From Pantoea eucrina (lineage in GTDB: Bacteria; Pseudomonadota; Gammaproteobacteria; Enterobacterales; Enterobacteriaceae): 64,000 nt of DNA. Each line of letters starts with the position of its first letter. The stretch's first letter is position 1. Shown here piece after piece: positions 30,764 to 41,502 of the stretch. The notes under the pieces are model-generated. The model made no database searches, was not told where the DNA came from, and saw only the letters and a list, made by a program, of their open reading frames with translations. The stretch lies in NCBI RefSeq assembly GCF_002095385.1, contig NZ_MIPP01000005.1:62001-126000 (forward strand), read 5' to 3'. Made by a program: the position numbers and the translations under genes.

Positions 30764-30901
30764 ATGTCAGAACGTCCAGAAGATATTCAGCCTATCCCCG
30801 ATGATGGACAGGCACCCGGTGCAGATGAAGATTTGCCCATGGATGACGGTGCTGTGCCCAATGATGACGCGCTTCCTGTGGATGACACGCGCAGAATCTG
30901 A
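30764..30901 (+). CDS. Small very acidic protein, 45 residues
   Basis: MSERPEDIQPIPDDGQ followed by repeating Asp/Pro units (DEDLPMDDGAVPNDD, ALPVDDTRRI). About 13 Asp/Glu against four Arg. CAGGAGG lies six bases before the ATG, and an intrinsic terminator follows. The loose repeat PxDDG/PxDD is visible three or four times. No family recognised; probably disordered. Confidence 0.62.
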   Translation: MSERPEDIQPIPDDGQAPGADEDLPMDDGAVPNDDALPVDDTRRI

Positions 30902-30926
30902 TCGGGATGTATTTACCACTCAGTTA

Positions 30927-30958
30927 ACCCGTATGGCCTGACACTATACGGGTTTTTT
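30927..30958 (+). terminator. Intrinsic terminator after the 45-residue acidic protein
   Basis: Stem AACCCGTAT/ATACGGGTT with an 9-base loop and a T run. Confidence 0.8.
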
Positions 30959-31068
30959 AATGAGCGCTTCTCTGGCTGTACCTGAGATCGGGAAAGAGTA
31001 AAGCAGCGTTATACTGCCTGAAATGGTATAAAATGCCCTGGTTTCGTATATTTCAGGACAGATCATTA

Positions 31069-31236
31069 ATGGCAGATACACACTATTTACTTTGGGTAAT
31101 GACAGGGACGCTGACCATCCTCAGCCTGTTTATTGGTGCAATTGTCGGACAGGCAAAAACCCGCCGGCTGGGTATGATGACCTTTACCGGTCTCTGGGCA
31201 TTTTTTATGCTGGCAATATTTTTGATAACCCGCTAA
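31069..31236 (+). CDS. Small membrane protein, 55 residues
   Basis: MADTHYLLWVMTGTLTILSLFIG begins the protein; two hydrophobic helices (about 6-26 and 36-53) are joined by a short basic loop QAKTRRLG. AGGACAG lies nine bases before the ATG. An ATG at 31033 would add 12 residues but is poorly placed. Function unknown. Its stop overlaps the end of a convergent membrane-peptide gene by four bases. Confidence 0.62.
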   Translation: MADTHYLLWVMTGTLTILSLFIGAIVGQAKTRRLGMMTFTGLWAFFMLAIFLITR

Positions 31237-31340
31237 CCCACTATCAGCAGATGCACCAGCCGGGCCAGCGATTCCAGCAGCAGCAGGCTGCCGGTCACCA
31301 GCATAATCAACACAATGATAAACTGCTTACGGCCTTTCAT
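31233..31340 (-). CDS. Small membrane peptide, 35 residues
   Basis: A short basic start (MKGRKQ) is followed by one long hydrophobic helix (FIIVLIMLVTGSLLLLE) and a second amphipathic part (SLARLVHLLIVG). GGAG lies eight bases before the ATG. The arrangement resembles enteric single-helix proteins such as YniD, but identity is not certain. It lies downstream of rsmF on the same strand (gap about 90 bases) and could be the last gene of that transcript. Confidence 0.52.
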   Translation of the reverse strand: MKGRKQFIIVLIMLVTGSLLLLESLARLVHLLIVG

Positions 31341-31432
31341 GCTGTGCTCTCCATGGCGACGCCATACCGGCATTACACTATGCCGGTTGGGTTAAACTAA
31401 CGCTCAACCATCAGATTATGAGCCGCAGCCTG

Positions 31433-32851
31433 CTAGCGAAACAGCCGGCCGTCACGCACCAGCTCGCGCGGATAGCTGTTTTTAATGCGGTTGCCCACTT
31501 TTTTAGCCAGTCCAAGCGGCTGCTGCTGCCAGGTGACGATGACTTCATCCCGGTCAGGCAGTGTCTCCGGATGGATATCCTGTCCGCGATACCAGCTTTC
31601 CGCTTCCGCTTCATTCAGCGCAAACGCCAGCGATGCATCAGGCCTGGCCAGTGCCATCACCGCCTCATGCTGCCAGCGGTAGCCTTTGGGAAAGGTTTCA
31701 GCCAGTTTCAGACCAATGCGTGAGAAGCGCACCTTATTCAGCCACTGCTCTGCGCTGGCCGGAAACAGCCACAGCTCTTTATCGCGCTGCCAGAGCGTCA
31801 GGCTCTCATCCCACTGCAGGCCCACCTTAGCCGCTGCCTGCATCACCTCCGCGCTGAGTTTTCGGCTGGCGGGCGCAAACGGCAGTTTCCCGAGTTTATA
31901 GCCCGGCGCCGGCAGTGCCGGCACGCTGGCGGTTTTACGCAGACGCGCGACGAAAAATCCTTCGCTGTCGAAGCAGTGAGGAAACACGTGCAGATAGCCT
32001 TCCGGCGTCAGGGCAGCCTCTGCGCCGGCAAACAAATCCTGCAGCGACAGGATCTCAATGGCGTCGGGATAGCGTGTCAGCAACCAGGCTATGACCTGCT
32101 GATTCTCAATGGTGTTAAGGGTACAGGTTGAGTAGATCAGCACGCCACCGGGCCTGAGCGCGTGAAAAGCGCTGTCGATAAGATCGCGCTGGGTGGCCGC
32201 AATCGCCTCGGTGCTGGCCAGCGTCCAGTTGCGCAGCGCATCTGCATCTTTACGCACCACGCCTTCGCCTGAGCAGGGAGCATCAAGCAGGATGGCGTCG
32301 AACTGTTCCGGCAGCGCTGCGCCAAACACCCGGCCATCGAAATGCGTCAGCGCCACGTTGCTGACGCCGCAGCGGCTGATATTGGCATGAAGGACTTTGA
32401 CCCGGCTGGCGGAGTATTCATTGGCGAGGATCGCGCCGCGATTATGCATCAGCGCCGCCAGCTGCGTGGTTTTGGATCCCGGTGCCGCCGCCATATCCAT
32501 AACCTGCTGTGCGTCCGGCGCGGCGGCAAACAGCGCCGTCACCGGCAGCATCGAGCTCGCTTCCTGAATGTAGAACAGACCGCTAAGATGTTCAGCCACG
32601 CTGCCAAGCGGCAGGCTCTCATCATCGCGCTCGATCCAGAATCCCTCTGCGCACCAGGGAACCGGCGTCAGCCGCCAGCCATACTGCGCCGTGCGGGCAA
32701 GAAAATCAGCCACGCTGATCTTCAGCGTGTTGACGCGTACACTTTTGCGCAGCGGCTGCTGGCTGATAGCAAGAAAGCGTTGCAGTTCAGCCTCATCAGG
32801 GAGGCTGGCACGCATGAGGGTAATGAACTCTTCAGGAAAACGACTGGACAC
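31433..32851 (-). CDS. rsmF: 16S rRNA m5C1407 methyltransferase RsmF
   Basis: 472 residues (E. coli 479). Methylates C1407 of 16S rRNA with SAM. The NOL1/NOP2/Sun core shows [11 protein letters not shown] (cofactor loop), [11 protein letters not shown] with one catalytic cysteine, and IYSTCTLN with the second. The N-terminal domain contains [14 protein letters not shown]; the C-terminal half carries the PUA-like domain ([12 protein letters not shown]). It lies downstream of letAB in the same direction. Confidence 0.96.
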   Translation of the reverse strand: MSSRFPEEFITLMRASLPDEAELQRFLAISQQPLRKSVRVNTLKISVADFLARTAQYGWRLTPVPWCAEGFWIERDDESLPLGSVAEHLSGLFYIQEASSMLPVTALFAAAPDAQQVMDMAAAPGSKTTQLAALMHNRGAILANEYSASRVKVLHANISRCGVSNVALTHFDGRVFGAALPEQFDAILLDAPCSGEGVVRKDADALRNWTLASTEAIAATQRDLIDSAFHALRPGGVLIYSTCTLNTIENQQVIAWLLTRYPDAIEILSLQDLFAGAEAALTPEGYLHVFPHCFDSEGFFVARLRKTASVPALPAPGYKLGKLPFAPASRKLSAEVMQAAAKVGLQWDESLTLWQRDKELWLFPASAEQWLNKVRFSRIGLKLAETFPKGYRWQHEAVMALARPDASLAFALNEAEAESWYRGQDIHPETLPDRDEVIVTWQQQPLGLAKKVGNRIKNSYPRELVRDGRLFR

Positions 32852-32905
32852 AACAATTTACCGCGCTGACAAATGATGGGCGCAGTGTAACACGCGCAAA
32901 GAGAA

Positions 32906-32927
32906 CGGGCAGCCTGCTGGCTGCCCG
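32906..32927. terminator. Hairpin between letB and rsmF
   Basis: A perfect 9-bp stem CGGGCAGCC/GGCTGCCCG with a TGCT loop, directly after the letB stop. The minus-strand tail TTCTCTTT is weakly T-rich. Confidence 0.6.
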
Positions 32928-32932
32928 GTTGT

Positions 32933-35566
32933 TTAGCGCGGAGCAGGGATAGCGGTACCCCAGTCACGCCACGCTTTCGGCGCTTCATCCTGCAGCAGGA
33001 AGTGTTTGTTGGCGCCTGCCTGCGGTGCCATCGGCACGGTTGGCGGCGTAGCGAACTGAATGCCGCCGCGAATAAACTGCTGGAAGGTGCCGGTTTTCAC
33101 CACGCCGCCAATCAGGCCAAAATCGAGGTTATAGCCGGATGCCAGCCAGAATACTGAGTTATTCCGCACCAGATGCTGATACTTTTTACTGATGCGCAGC
33201 GCAATCTGCACCCGATCGGCCATATTACCCAGCGAGGTGCCGGTGACCGTACCGACCTCAACGCCGCGGAACAGAACCGGCGTACCCAGGGAGAGCGATC
33301 CCGCCTCGGCGGCATCGACATAAATGTTCAGGCCGTTCAGGTAACGCGAGTCGGTGATTGTGCTTTCCTGCAGCTCAAAGCTGCGCGCCATCGCACCTTT
33401 GCCGGGATCGACGTTGACATAGGGCTGCAGAATCGTCTCCAGATGGTTGACGCCTGCCGCAGAAATTTCCGGCGATACCACTGAGAAACGGCTGCCCGTG
33501 CGGGCAAAGTCCTGCACATACTCCGGATAGAGCACGGCTTTAGCGACCACCTGATTGTTATCCTGACTCAGCGCCAGCGACTCCACCTGACCGACATTAA
33601 TACCGAGATAGCGCACCGGCATGCCTGCCGCCAGCTTGCTGCCGTCGTAGGTGTGCAGGGTGATCTGGCTGCCGACGGCGCGGGCTGCGGTTTCTGACGC
33701 ATAGAGCACGCGCTTAACGCCTTTTTTCGCCTGTGCACCGGTCAGATTGTCAAAGCTGATGGCGCCTTTCAGCGCCCGGTTAATCGGCGACGCCTGCACG
33801 GTCAGACCGCTGCCGTTGAGCTGCACTTTTGCGCCACCTTCGGCCCAGAATACGCTTTCGCTGGTCAGCAGCTTGCGATACTGCGGCTGAATATGCACTG
33901 AGATATCAAACGCATCCGCACGCGGCACCACGTCGACCACTTCACCGACTTCAAACTTACGGTAGAGCACTACGGAACCTGCCTGTACGTCCGGCAGGCT
34001 GGTTGCCGTCAGCGTCAGCGTGGCAGGCGGCTGATCGCCGGTGATCCCTTCAGCAGCACGCTCGGCGTCTGCATAGAGCGGGTAGCGGCTGGAGGCTTTC
34101 CCTTTTGCGCCGGGATCGAGACGAATACCGCCATCCACCCATTCACGTGCGCTGGCACCCAGCACCTGCATACCATCAAGGCCAAATTTTACGTTCAGGC
34201 GACTGTTGACGATAAACTTGCTGTCAGCGTGCACCAGCTGACGATATTCAGGATTAATCGCGACCACGAAATTGATGCCGTTCTCATCCAGTTTGCGCGA
34301 GATCACCTGACCAATCTTCATGCCATAGATCACCAGGGGCTGGCCGGCATCGATACCGTAGGTTTCCGGCGCGCTAAGCTGTACCGTCAGGACATCCGGT
34401 TTCTGCAGCAGCGTTTCGCTGGCGGGCAGCACGCTGAAATGGTCCTGCGGTTCGCCCTTACCGGGCACCAGCTCCAGCGTGTTACCGGTGAGCAGGCTGC
34501 TCAGGCTGGTGTCAGTGAGGCTGAGTTTCGGTGCGCGCATCTCAATACGTGTTCCGCTGCGCATCAGGCCGGTCACTGAGGGATCAATCGTCAGTTCGCC
34601 AGAGACTTTGCCGTCAGGCAGCAGCGTAAGTTTTGTCAGGGTGCCTACTTCCAGCCCCTGATACATCAGAGGCGTACTGTTGGCTTTGAGGTTGTTACCA
34701 TCAGGCAGATCGAGGTTAATCAGCACGCCGCGTTGGCTGTGTGCCAGATCCGGATAGAGCTGATAGTTCTGCTCGCTCTCAGCCGGTTCGCCTTTATCGG
34801 GTGAATCAAACGCGATAGCGCCGTTTACCAGCGCGGCCAGACTCTCCAGCTTCACTTTCGCGCCGCTCAGGCTGACATCTGCATCAATACCGGAAACATT
34901 CCAGAAGCGGCTCTGCTTTTTGATGAGATTGATAAAGCGCCGCTCGATCAGCACATCAATGGTGACGCCATCAGTATTGCTATTAAGGCTGTAGTCATAG
35001 ACGTGACCCACCGGAATTTTCCGGTAGTAGACCAGCGAGCCGGTATTAAGCGAACCGAGATCGGGCGCATGCAGATGGATGAGCAGCTCGCCGGTATTGA
35101 CCCGGTATTTAGGCTGCGTATCAAGCGCGGTGAAATGGTCGCGCTCTTTACCATCGCCAGGCATCATACCGATGTAGTTACCGCCCACGAGCGCATCAAG
35201 CCCGGAGACGCCGGCCAGGGAGGCTTTTGGCGTCACCAGCCAGAATTGCGTATTCTCGCGCAGGGCGTCGCGCATATCGCTTTTGATGCTCGCTTTGATA
35301 CGAATGCTGCGATAATCATCACTCAGCTCAATACCCTGCACAGTACCGACCTCCACGCCCTGATAGCGAATCGGCGTGCGGCCCGGCACTATGCCGTCCG
35401 CCGTCTGGAAGTTGATGGTAATGGTGGTACCGCGCTCCTGATAATTGGTCCATAAAAGCCAGCCGGCAATCAGCAGGGCGATAATGGGCAAAAGCCAGAA
35501 TGGCGACAACTTGCGTTTGTTACGCACGGTTGCGCTAGTCGGTGTAGTCGGCGTTTCCTGTTGCAT
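32933..35566 (-). CDS. letB: Lipid transport protein LetB (seven MCE domains)
   Basis: 877 residues from MQQETPT, the length of E. coli LetB. One N-terminal membrane helix ([17 protein letters not shown]) is followed by seven MCE repeats recognisable by the recurrent G-T-P-x-x-Y/F-x-G-x-x-V-G pattern ([86 protein letters not shown]). Hexamers form a tunnel across the periplasm for phospholipids. An ATG two codons upstream (35572) is also possible. The 5' end overlaps letA by 32 bases. Confidence 0.96.
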   Translation of the reverse strand: MQQETPTTPTSATVRNKRKLSPFWLLPIIALLIAGWLLWTNYQERGTTITINFQTADGIVPGRTPIRYQGVEVGTVQGIELSDDYRSIRIKASIKSDMRDALRENTQFWLVTPKASLAGVSGLDALVGGNYIGMMPGDGKERDHFTALDTQPKYRVNTGELLIHLHAPDLGSLNTGSLVYYRKIPVGHVYDYSLNSNTDGVTIDVLIERRFINLIKKQSRFWNVSGIDADVSLSGAKVKLESLAALVNGAIAFDSPDKGEPAESEQNYQLYPDLAHSQRGVLINLDLPDGNNLKANSTPLMYQGLEVGTLTKLTLLPDGKVSGELTIDPSVTGLMRSGTRIEMRAPKLSLTDTSLSSLLTGNTLELVPGKGEPQDHFSVLPASETLLQKPDVLTVQLSAPETYGIDAGQPLVIYGMKIGQVISRKLDENGINFVVAINPEYRQLVHADSKFIVNSRLNVKFGLDGMQVLGASAREWVDGGIRLDPGAKGKASSRYPLYADAERAAEGITGDQPPATLTLTATSLPDVQAGSVVLYRKFEVGEVVDVVPRADAFDISVHIQPQYRKLLTSESVFWAEGGAKVQLNGSGLTVQASPINRALKGAISFDNLTGAQAKKGVKRVLYASETAARAVGSQITLHTYDGSKLAAGMPVRYLGINVGQVESLALSQDNNQVVAKAVLYPEYVQDFARTGSRFSVVSPEISAAGVNHLETILQPYVNVDPGKGAMARSFELQESTITDSRYLNGLNIYVDAAEAGSLSLGTPVLFRGVEVGTVTGTSLGNMADRVQIALRISKKYQHLVRNNSVFWLASGYNLDFGLIGGVVKTGTFQQFIRGGIQFATPPTVPMAPQAGANKHFLLQDEAPKAWRDWGTAIPAPR

Positions 35567-36779
35567 GTGCATCCCAGATCAGGCGGCTATCCAGCCACTC
35601 AACAGCCATAATAGTCAGGATTACCGCTGCGCCGAAGTAAAGCGCGGCAGGTCCCATGGTAAAAGCCAGCAGCTGATCGCGATTGACCAGCGACATGGTT
35701 AAAGCAATAACAAACAGATCCAGCATCGACCAGCGTCCCACCCAGGTCACCACGCGCAGCAGCCGGATGCGGGTTTTCAGCCCCTGTTCACATTTGAAGT
35801 GAATACTGAGCAGCAGCGTCAGCATCACCAGCACTTTAGTGAAAGGCACCAGGATACTGGCGATAAACACCACCGCAGCAATGGGAATATTGCCTGAGCC
35901 CAGCCCGAGGATACCGGAAAAGATAGTGTCTTCACGCCGCGAACCGTTTACAAACACCACGGAAATCGGCAGCAGGTTGGCGGGTATCAGCATCACGATC
36001 GACGCAATTAACGCCGCCCAGGATTTTTGCAGGCTGTGGCGACGGCGAAAATCAAGCGGCGTGTGGCAGCGGGTACAGCGACCACGCTCATCGGGCATGC
36101 CGGTGTGATGACAGTTGAGGCACACCTGCCAGCGCTCTGGCGGCGCGGTTGGGATGGACTGGGGATAGTAATGCTCCCAGAGCTCTTCCACATTAAGATG
36201 AATAATAGTGAGCAGGCTTAACAGGGTCAGAGCTACGTAAGCGACCAGACCATAACCCAACGCCAGCGAGGCGTAATCCTGAACTTTGATAGAGGCGACG
36301 CCAATACCTACCAGGTAGATATCCAGCATCACCCACTCTTTCAGCCGCTCAAGCATTAGCAGCACCGGTCGCAGATTCATGCCCAGCCGGTTGCCAATCC
36401 ACAGATAGCTGATGCCGGCAACCAGCGTCACCGGAGCCCCGATTGTACAAAACGCGACCATGGCGGCCGTCAGCACGTTGCCCTGCTGCGCCATCTGCAA
36501 TACGCCTTCCAGCAGACTGGCGTTTATGCGCATGCCAAGTAAGCGAATTTCAACCAGTGGCAGGCTGAAAGCAAAGGGCATCAGCACCAGCATTGTCACT
36601 GCCATCGCGGTCAGACGACGCATTGACCAGTCACGGCCATTCTGGATTTTGGCATGACAGCGCGGGCAATAAGCCGTTTGATGCGATTTCACATCCGGTA
36701 AGGAAAAAAGGGTATCGCATTGGGGGCAACGCTGATAACGTGCGTGGGGCAAGCTCTGGCTGATAGCGTGAATTTTCAT
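35535..36779 (-). CDS. letA: Lipid transport membrane protein LetA (PqiA family)
   Basis: 414 residues (E. coli 427). Inner-membrane partner of LetB. Two zinc-ribbon cytosolic segments are visible (RCPQCDTLF with [18 protein letters not shown] with RCTRCHTPL), each followed by a four-helix tetraspanin-like membrane domain. The N-terminus is shorter than in E. coli. letA comes first and letB starts inside its last codons, a strong sign of coupled translation. Confidence 0.95.
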   Translation of the reverse strand: MKIHAISQSLPHARYQRCPQCDTLFSLPDVKSHQTAYCPRCHAKIQNGRDWSMRRLTAMAVTMLVLMPFAFSLPLVEIRLLGMRINASLLEGVLQMAQQGNVLTAAMVAFCTIGAPVTLVAGISYLWIGNRLGMNLRPVLLMLERLKEWVMLDIYLVGIGVASIKVQDYASLALGYGLVAYVALTLLSLLTIIHLNVEELWEHYYPQSIPTAPPERWQVCLNCHHTGMPDERGRCTRCHTPLDFRRRHSLQKSWAALIASIVMLIPANLLPISVVFVNGSRREDTIFSGILGLGSGNIPIAAVVFIASILVPFTKVLVMLTLLLSIHFKCEQGLKTRIRLLRVVTWVGRWSMLDLFVIALTMSLVNRDQLLAFTMGPAALYFGAAVILTIMAVEWLDSRLIWDAHATGNADYTD

Positions 36780-36996
36780 AAGTGACGCGAGTGGCCCATC
36801 ATTCGTTACGGTTGCCGGCAGTCTGAACAGAACGTGCAGCCTGCACTATCTTGTGGTACGAGATCAGTCTCAATCATAGCGTGCTAAGGGTATAGCAACT
36901 TATTCAATGATTCACCTTGTTGGGCTGGATTATTAGTGCTTATTTTAACAACTGAGGGAAAACTGATACCTCTCAGTGATGAATTATGGTTGATCA

Positions 36997-37497
36997 ATGA
37001 ACAAAAAAGCCTTTTACGAGGAATTAAATCGTGATGCCCGGGCGCTGCTGGCGGGCGAAACCTCTTTTCTTGCCGCGCTGGCTAACTGCAGTGCGCTGCT
37101 GTTTGAGCGTCTGGAGGGGGTTAACTGGGCAGGCTTCTATCTGCTGACTGAAGAGAATACGCTGGTCCTGGGTCCGTTCCAGGGCAAGATTGCCTGCGTG
37201 CGTATTCCGGCAGGTAAAGGCGTTTGCGGTACGGCAGTGGCTGAAGAGCGCGTGCAGCGCGTGGATGACGTTCATGCGTTTCCCGGTCATATCGCCTGCG
37301 ACGCCGCCAGTAACGCAGAAATCGTGATTCCTCTGAAAGTGAACGGCCTGCTGGCAGGCGTTCTTGATATCGACAGTACGCTTTATTCCCGCTTTGACAG
37401 TGAGGATGAAGCAGGGCTGGTAGCCCTTGCCGACGGGCTTTGTGAGGTGCTGGCGAACAGCAACATCGAAAAATTTATTGCGCTGTCGCATAGCTAA
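36997..37497 (+). CDS. msrC: Free methionine-(R)-sulfoxide reductase MsrC
   Basis: 166 residues, a single GAF domain. Reduces free L-methionine-(R)-sulfoxide. Three cysteines with the family spacing are present: Cys67 (GKIACVRIP), Cys77 (KGVCGTA) and Cys101 (HIACDAAS), the last being the catalytic one. NWAGFYLL and LDIDSTLYSRF are conserved. Divergent from letA across a 217-base spacer; proQ follows about 100 bases downstream with its own promoter-like sequence. Confidence 0.94.
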   Translation: MNKKAFYEELNRDARALLAGETSFLAALANCSALLFERLEGVNWAGFYLLTEENTLVLGPFQGKIACVRIPAGKGVCGTAVAEERVQRVDDVHAFPGHIACDAASNAEIVIPLKVNGLLAGVLDIDSTLYSRFDSEDEAGLVALADGLCEVLANSNIEKFIALSHS

Positions 37498-37510
37498 TCG
37501 TCTGGATTGC

Positions 37511-37539
37511 ATGGCATTTGGCGATGTTGTCATTATAAT
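37511..37539 (+). promoter_or_regulatory. Probable promoter of proQ-prc
   Basis: A perfect TATAAT at 37534-37539 with ATGGCA 17 bases upstream, 55 bases before the proQ start. Confidence 0.45.
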
Positions 37540-37593
37540 GTCGCCTGTTCATGCCCGCTCTGGTCGGCAAATCCGTTGTAATCAGGAAATTTC

Positions 37594-38274
37594 ATGGAAA
37601 ATCAACCTAAGTTGAATAGCAGTAAAGAAGTCATCGCCTTTCTGGCGGAACGTTTTCCGCACTGCTTTAGCGCCGAAGGTGAAGCGCGTCCGCTCAAAAT
37701 CGGTATCTTTCAGGATCTGGTCGAGCGCGTTCAGGGCGAAAATAGTCCGAGCAAAACGCAGCTGCGTTCAGCTCTGCGTCTTTATACCTCCAGCTGGCGT
37801 TATCTTTACGGTATCAAAGCCGGCGCAACGCGTGTCGATCTCGATGGCAACGCCTGTGGCGTACTGGATGAGCAGCACGTAGAGCATGCGCGGAAGCAGC
37901 TGGAAGAGGCAAAGGCACGCGTTCAGGCGCAGCGTGAGCAGCAGCGGGCGAAGAAGCGCGAGGCAGGAGAGGAGAGTGCAGAGCGTCGTCCGCGTAAGCC
38001 AGCACCGCGTAAAGCGGCTGAAGGTGATACGCCGCGCAAGCCGCGCCCTCAGACGCCACGCACCGGTGCTGCAGAACGCAACGCCGCACCACGTCCGCCG
38101 CGGGCAAAACCCGTTACCGACACCTCAGCTTTGCAGCCAGGCCAGAATATTAAAGTCAAAGCAGGCAAAAGTGCTATGGACGCCACCATTCTTGAAATCA
38201 CTAAAGATGGCGTTCGGGTACAGCTTGCTTCAGGTCTGGCAATGATTGTGCGCGCAGAACACTTGCAGTTCTGA
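37594..38274 (+). CDS. proQ: RNA chaperone ProQ
   Basis: 226 residues (E. coli 232). A FinO-domain RNA-binding protein that binds 3' ends of sRNAs and mRNAs; first known for its effect on ProP. The FinO domain occupies about residues 8-125 ([22 protein letters not shown], split as [10 protein letters not shown] and [28 protein letters not shown]), followed by a long basic Lys/Arg/Pro-rich linker and a C-terminal Tudor-like domain (INVKAG-type stretch [15 protein letters not shown]). prc starts 20 bases downstream, as in E. coli. Confidence 0.95.
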   Translation: MENQPKLNSSKEVIAFLAERFPHCFSAEGEARPLKIGIFQDLVERVQGENSPSKTQLRSALRLYTSSWRYLYGIKAGATRVDLDGNACGVLDEQHVEHARKQLEEAKARVQAQREQQRAKKREAGEESAERRPRKPAPRKAAEGDTPRKPRPQTPRTGAAERNAAPRPPRAKPVTDTSALQPGQNIKVKAGKSAMDATILEITKDGVRVQLASGLAMIVRAEHLQF

Positions 38275-38294
38275 AACGGAGGCCCGACCCTGGC

Positions 38295-40333
38295 ATGAAC
38301 AGCTTTTTTAAGATCGGTATGATCGCGGGCCTGCTGCTGGCAGGCCCCTCCGTTGCCGCAGACAATATCACGCGTGCAGACCAGATCCCGCAGTTACATG
38401 AAGAAGCGCAGCATCCCACGGTCAGTGAGCGGGTTACATCGCGCTTTACCCGCTCTCACTACCGTCAGTTCGATCTGAATCAGGATTTCTCAGCAAAGAT
38501 TTTTGATCGCTATCTGAACCTGCTGGATTACAGCCATAACGTGCTGCTGGCATCAGACGTTGCGCAATATGCGGACAAAAAACCACGCTCGGCGACGAGC
38601 TGCGCAGCGGCAAGCTGGATCTGTTTTACGCGCTCTATAACCTGGCACAAAAACGCCGTTTTGAGCGCTATCAATATGCGCTGACGGTGCTGGATCGTCC
38701 GATGGATTTCAGTGGCAATGACACCATCGATATCGACCGGGCGAAAGCACCGTGGCCAAAGAGCACCGCAGAGCTTAACGCGCTCTGGGACGCCAAAGTT
38801 AAATATGATGAGCTCAGCCTGAAGCTGGCGGGCAAAGATGACAAAGAGATCCGTGAAACGCTGACCAAGCGCTACAACTTTGCCATCCGTCGCCTGGCTC
38901 AGAGCAACAGTGAAGATGTCTTCCAGCTGGCAATGACCGCCTTCGCTCATGAGATCGATCCCCACACCAACTACCTTTCCCCGCGCAATACTGAGCAGTT
39001 CAACACCGAGATGAGCCTGTCGCTTGAAGGGATCGGTGCCGTGCTGCAGATGGATGATGACTACACGGTCATCAACTCTATGGTCGCAGGCGGTCCGGCA
39101 GCAAAAAGCAAATCGATTACCGTTGGCGATCGCATTGTCGGCGTCGGTCAGCCAGGCAAGCCTGTTGAGGATGTTATCGGCTGGAGGCTGGATGATGTGG
39201 TATCGAAAATCAAAGGACCTAAAGGCAGCAAAGTGCGTCTTGAGATCCTGCCTGCCGGTAAAGGCACCAAAACCCGGACCGTAACGCTCACGCGTGAAAA
39301 GATCCGTCTGGAAGATCGGGCAGTTAAAGGCACGGTGCATAACGTCGGCAAAGAAAAAGTGGGCGTGCTGGATATTCCGGGCTTCTATGTCGGTCTGACT
39401 GACGATGTCAAAGTGCAGCTGCAGAAACTGCAAAAGCAAAATGTGGACAGCGTCGTTATCGACCTTCGAACCAACGGCGGCGGTGCACTGACTGAAGCGG
39501 TCTCTCTCTCCGGACTCTTTATTCCGGGTGGCCCGGTGGTTCAGGTCAGGGATAACAATGGACGGGTGCGTGAAGACAGCGATACCGACGGCATTGTTTA
39601 CTACAAAGGTCCGCTGGTAGTGCTGGTCGACCGGTTCAGCGCGTCAGCTTCGGAAATCTTTGCCGCGGCGATGCAGGACTATGGCCGGGCTCTGATTGTT
39701 GGCGAACCGACCTTCGGCAAGGGAACCGTACAGCAGTATCGTTCTCTGAACCGCATTTACGATCAGATGCTGCGTCCGGAGTGGCCTGCGCTGGGTTCCG
39801 TACAATATACCATTCAGAAATTTTATCGTATCAACGGCGGCAGCACGCAGCGTAAAGGGGTAACCCCCGATCTGCTGATGCCAACCGGCGTTGAAGCGGC
39901 AGAGACCGGCGAAAAATTTGAAGATAACGCGCTGCCGTGGGACAGCATTAATGCGGCAACCTATACCAAAACCGGTGATATCACCGCGCTGGTGCCGAAG
40001 CTGACGCAGTCCCATGCCGATCGCATTGCGCAGGATCGTGAGTTCCAGTACATCATGAAAGATATTGCGCGTTTCAATGCGATGAAAGATAAACGCAATA
40101 TTGTGTCGCTCAATCTTGCCCAGCGTGAGAAAGAGAGTCACGAAGAGGACGCGCTGCGTCTGGAGCGTATTAACGCGCGTTATCAGATGGAAGGGAAAAA
40201 GCCGCTTAAGAATCTCGAGGCATTGCCAAAAGATTATAAAGAGCCCGATCCCTATCTGGATGAGACGGTGAAGATCGCTAACGATCTGGCGCAGCTGGCC
40301 TCTTCTCAGCCCGCTGCTACTCCGGCGAAGTAA
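38295..40333 (+). pseudogene. prc: Tail-specific protease Prc, frameshifted
   Basis: A periplasmic PDZ serine protease that degrades ssrA-tagged proteins, trims FtsI and works with NlpI on MepS. The first 94 codons (signal peptide, then ITRADQIPQLHEE and SERVTSRFTRSHYRQFDL) are intact. At 38577-38582 six A residues stand where seven are needed. The frame then reads through a foreign tail to a stop at 38684, while the correct continuation (TTLGDELRSGKLDLFY) resumes in the +1 frame and runs to 40333. The PDZ domain (SLEGIGAVLQ), catalytic Ser in DRFSASASEIF and Lys in GEPTFGKGTVQ are all intact in the second part. Repaired length is about 679 residues (E. coli 682). Confidence 0.92.
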
Positions 40334-40351
40334 TCCTGAAGCCGGTCACAA

Positions 40352-40378
40352 AACACCGCTACGGCGGTGTTTTTTTTT
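40352..40378 (+). terminator. Intrinsic terminator after prc
   Basis: Stem AACACCGC/GCGGTGTT with a TACG loop and a run of T residues. Confidence 0.88.
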
Positions 40379-40553
40379 GCACTATACTCGCTAAATAAGT
40401 GGTCTGAGCAGTTTGCAATCGATCGCCTGAGTAGAATGTAAAGTTTTGTTTTTTTAGACACTTAAAGATTAAGGTCGCTTGAAAAGCCGCGCAATGAACA
40501 TAGGATATATATCCGCGTACAAGCGCGTGAACAACTGAGGAAGATTAACATTT

Positions 40554-41435
40554 ATGATGCGTATTGCTCTTTTCCTGATCACCAACCTGGCGGTGATGTT
40601 GGTATTCGGACTCATTCTGAGTCTGACAGGAATCCAGTCAAGCAGTGTTCAGGGTCTGATGATTATGGCGGGTCTGTTTGGCTTTGGCGGTGCGTTCGTT
40701 TCACTGCTGATGTCCAAATGGATGGCGCTACGCTCCGTTGGCGGGGAGGTGATTGCACAGCCCCGTAATGAGACCGAGCGCTGGCTGATGGAGACCGTGG
40801 GTCGCCAGGCGCAGCAGGCTGGCATTGCGATGCCGCAGGTCGCGATTTATCATGCGCCCGATATCAATGCCTTTGCGACCGGTGCACGCCGTGATGCGTC
40901 CCTTGTCGCTGTCTCAACCGGTCTGCTGCAGAACATGAGCCGCGATGAGGCTGAAGCCGTGCTGGCGCATGAGATCGCGCATATCGCCAACGGAGATATG
41001 GTCACCATGACCCTGATTCAGGGCATTGTGAACACCTTTGTTATCTTTATCTCGCGCATTATTGCGCAGGTTGCGTCGGGCTTTCTGTCCGGCAACCGCG
41101 ATGGTGAAGAGAGCAGCAACGGTAATCCGCTGGTCTATTTTGCGGTTGCAACGGTGCTGGAACTGCTTTTTGGTATCCTCGCCAGCATCATTACCATGTG
41201 GTTCTCACGCCACCGTGAGTTTCACGCTGATGCAGGATCGGCAAAACTGGTTGGCCGTGAAAAAATGATCGCCGCGCTGCAACGTCTGAAAACCAGCTAC
41301 GAGCCGCAGGAGCCAGGCAGCATGATGGCGTTCTGCATCAACGGTAAAAACAAGTCGTTCAGCGAGCTGTTTATGTCTCACCCGCCGCTTGATAAGCGCA
41401 TCGAAGCGCTGCGCAGCGGGCAGTATCTGAAATAA
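40554..41435 (+). CDS. htpX: Membrane protease HtpX
   Basis: 293 residues, the E. coli length, with the same MMRIALFL start. An inner-membrane zinc metalloprotease that removes misfolded membrane proteins alongside FtsH; under Cpx and heat-shock control in E. coli. Two N-terminal helices are followed by the M48 motif [11 protein letters not shown] with ligands His139 and His143 and catalytic Glu140; two further helices follow, and the third ligand lies in [12 protein letters not shown]. Confidence 0.97.
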   Translation: MMRIALFLITNLAVMLVFGLILSLTGIQSSSVQGLMIMAGLFGFGGAFVSLLMSKWMALRSVGGEVIAQPRNETERWLMETVGRQAQQAGIAMPQVAIYHAPDINAFATGARRDASLVAVSTGLLQNMSRDEAEAVLAHEIAHIANGDMVTMTLIQGIVNTFVIFISRIIAQVASGFLSGNRDGEESSNGNPLVYFAVATVLELLFGILASIITMWFSRHREFHADAGSAKLVGREKMIAALQRLKTSYEPQEPGSMMAFCINGKNKSFSELFMSHPPLDKRIEALRSGQYLK

Positions 41436-41450
41436 TCCGCTCAGGCGACG

Positions 41451-41485
41451 AAAAAAAAGGCATCACCCTGGTGATGCCTTTTTTA
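41451..41485. terminator. Bidirectional terminator between htpX and yebQ
   Basis: Stem GGCATCACC/GGTGATGCC with an A run before and a T run after, between convergent genes. Confidence 0.88.
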
Positions 41486-41502
41486 TTTGCGTGCGGATAG
41501 CG

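Noticed and set aside
40478-40500. CTTGAAA as a sigma-32 -35 element upstream of htpX
   Set aside because: No CCCCAT-like -10 at the right distance, so heat-shock promoter assignment is unsupported.
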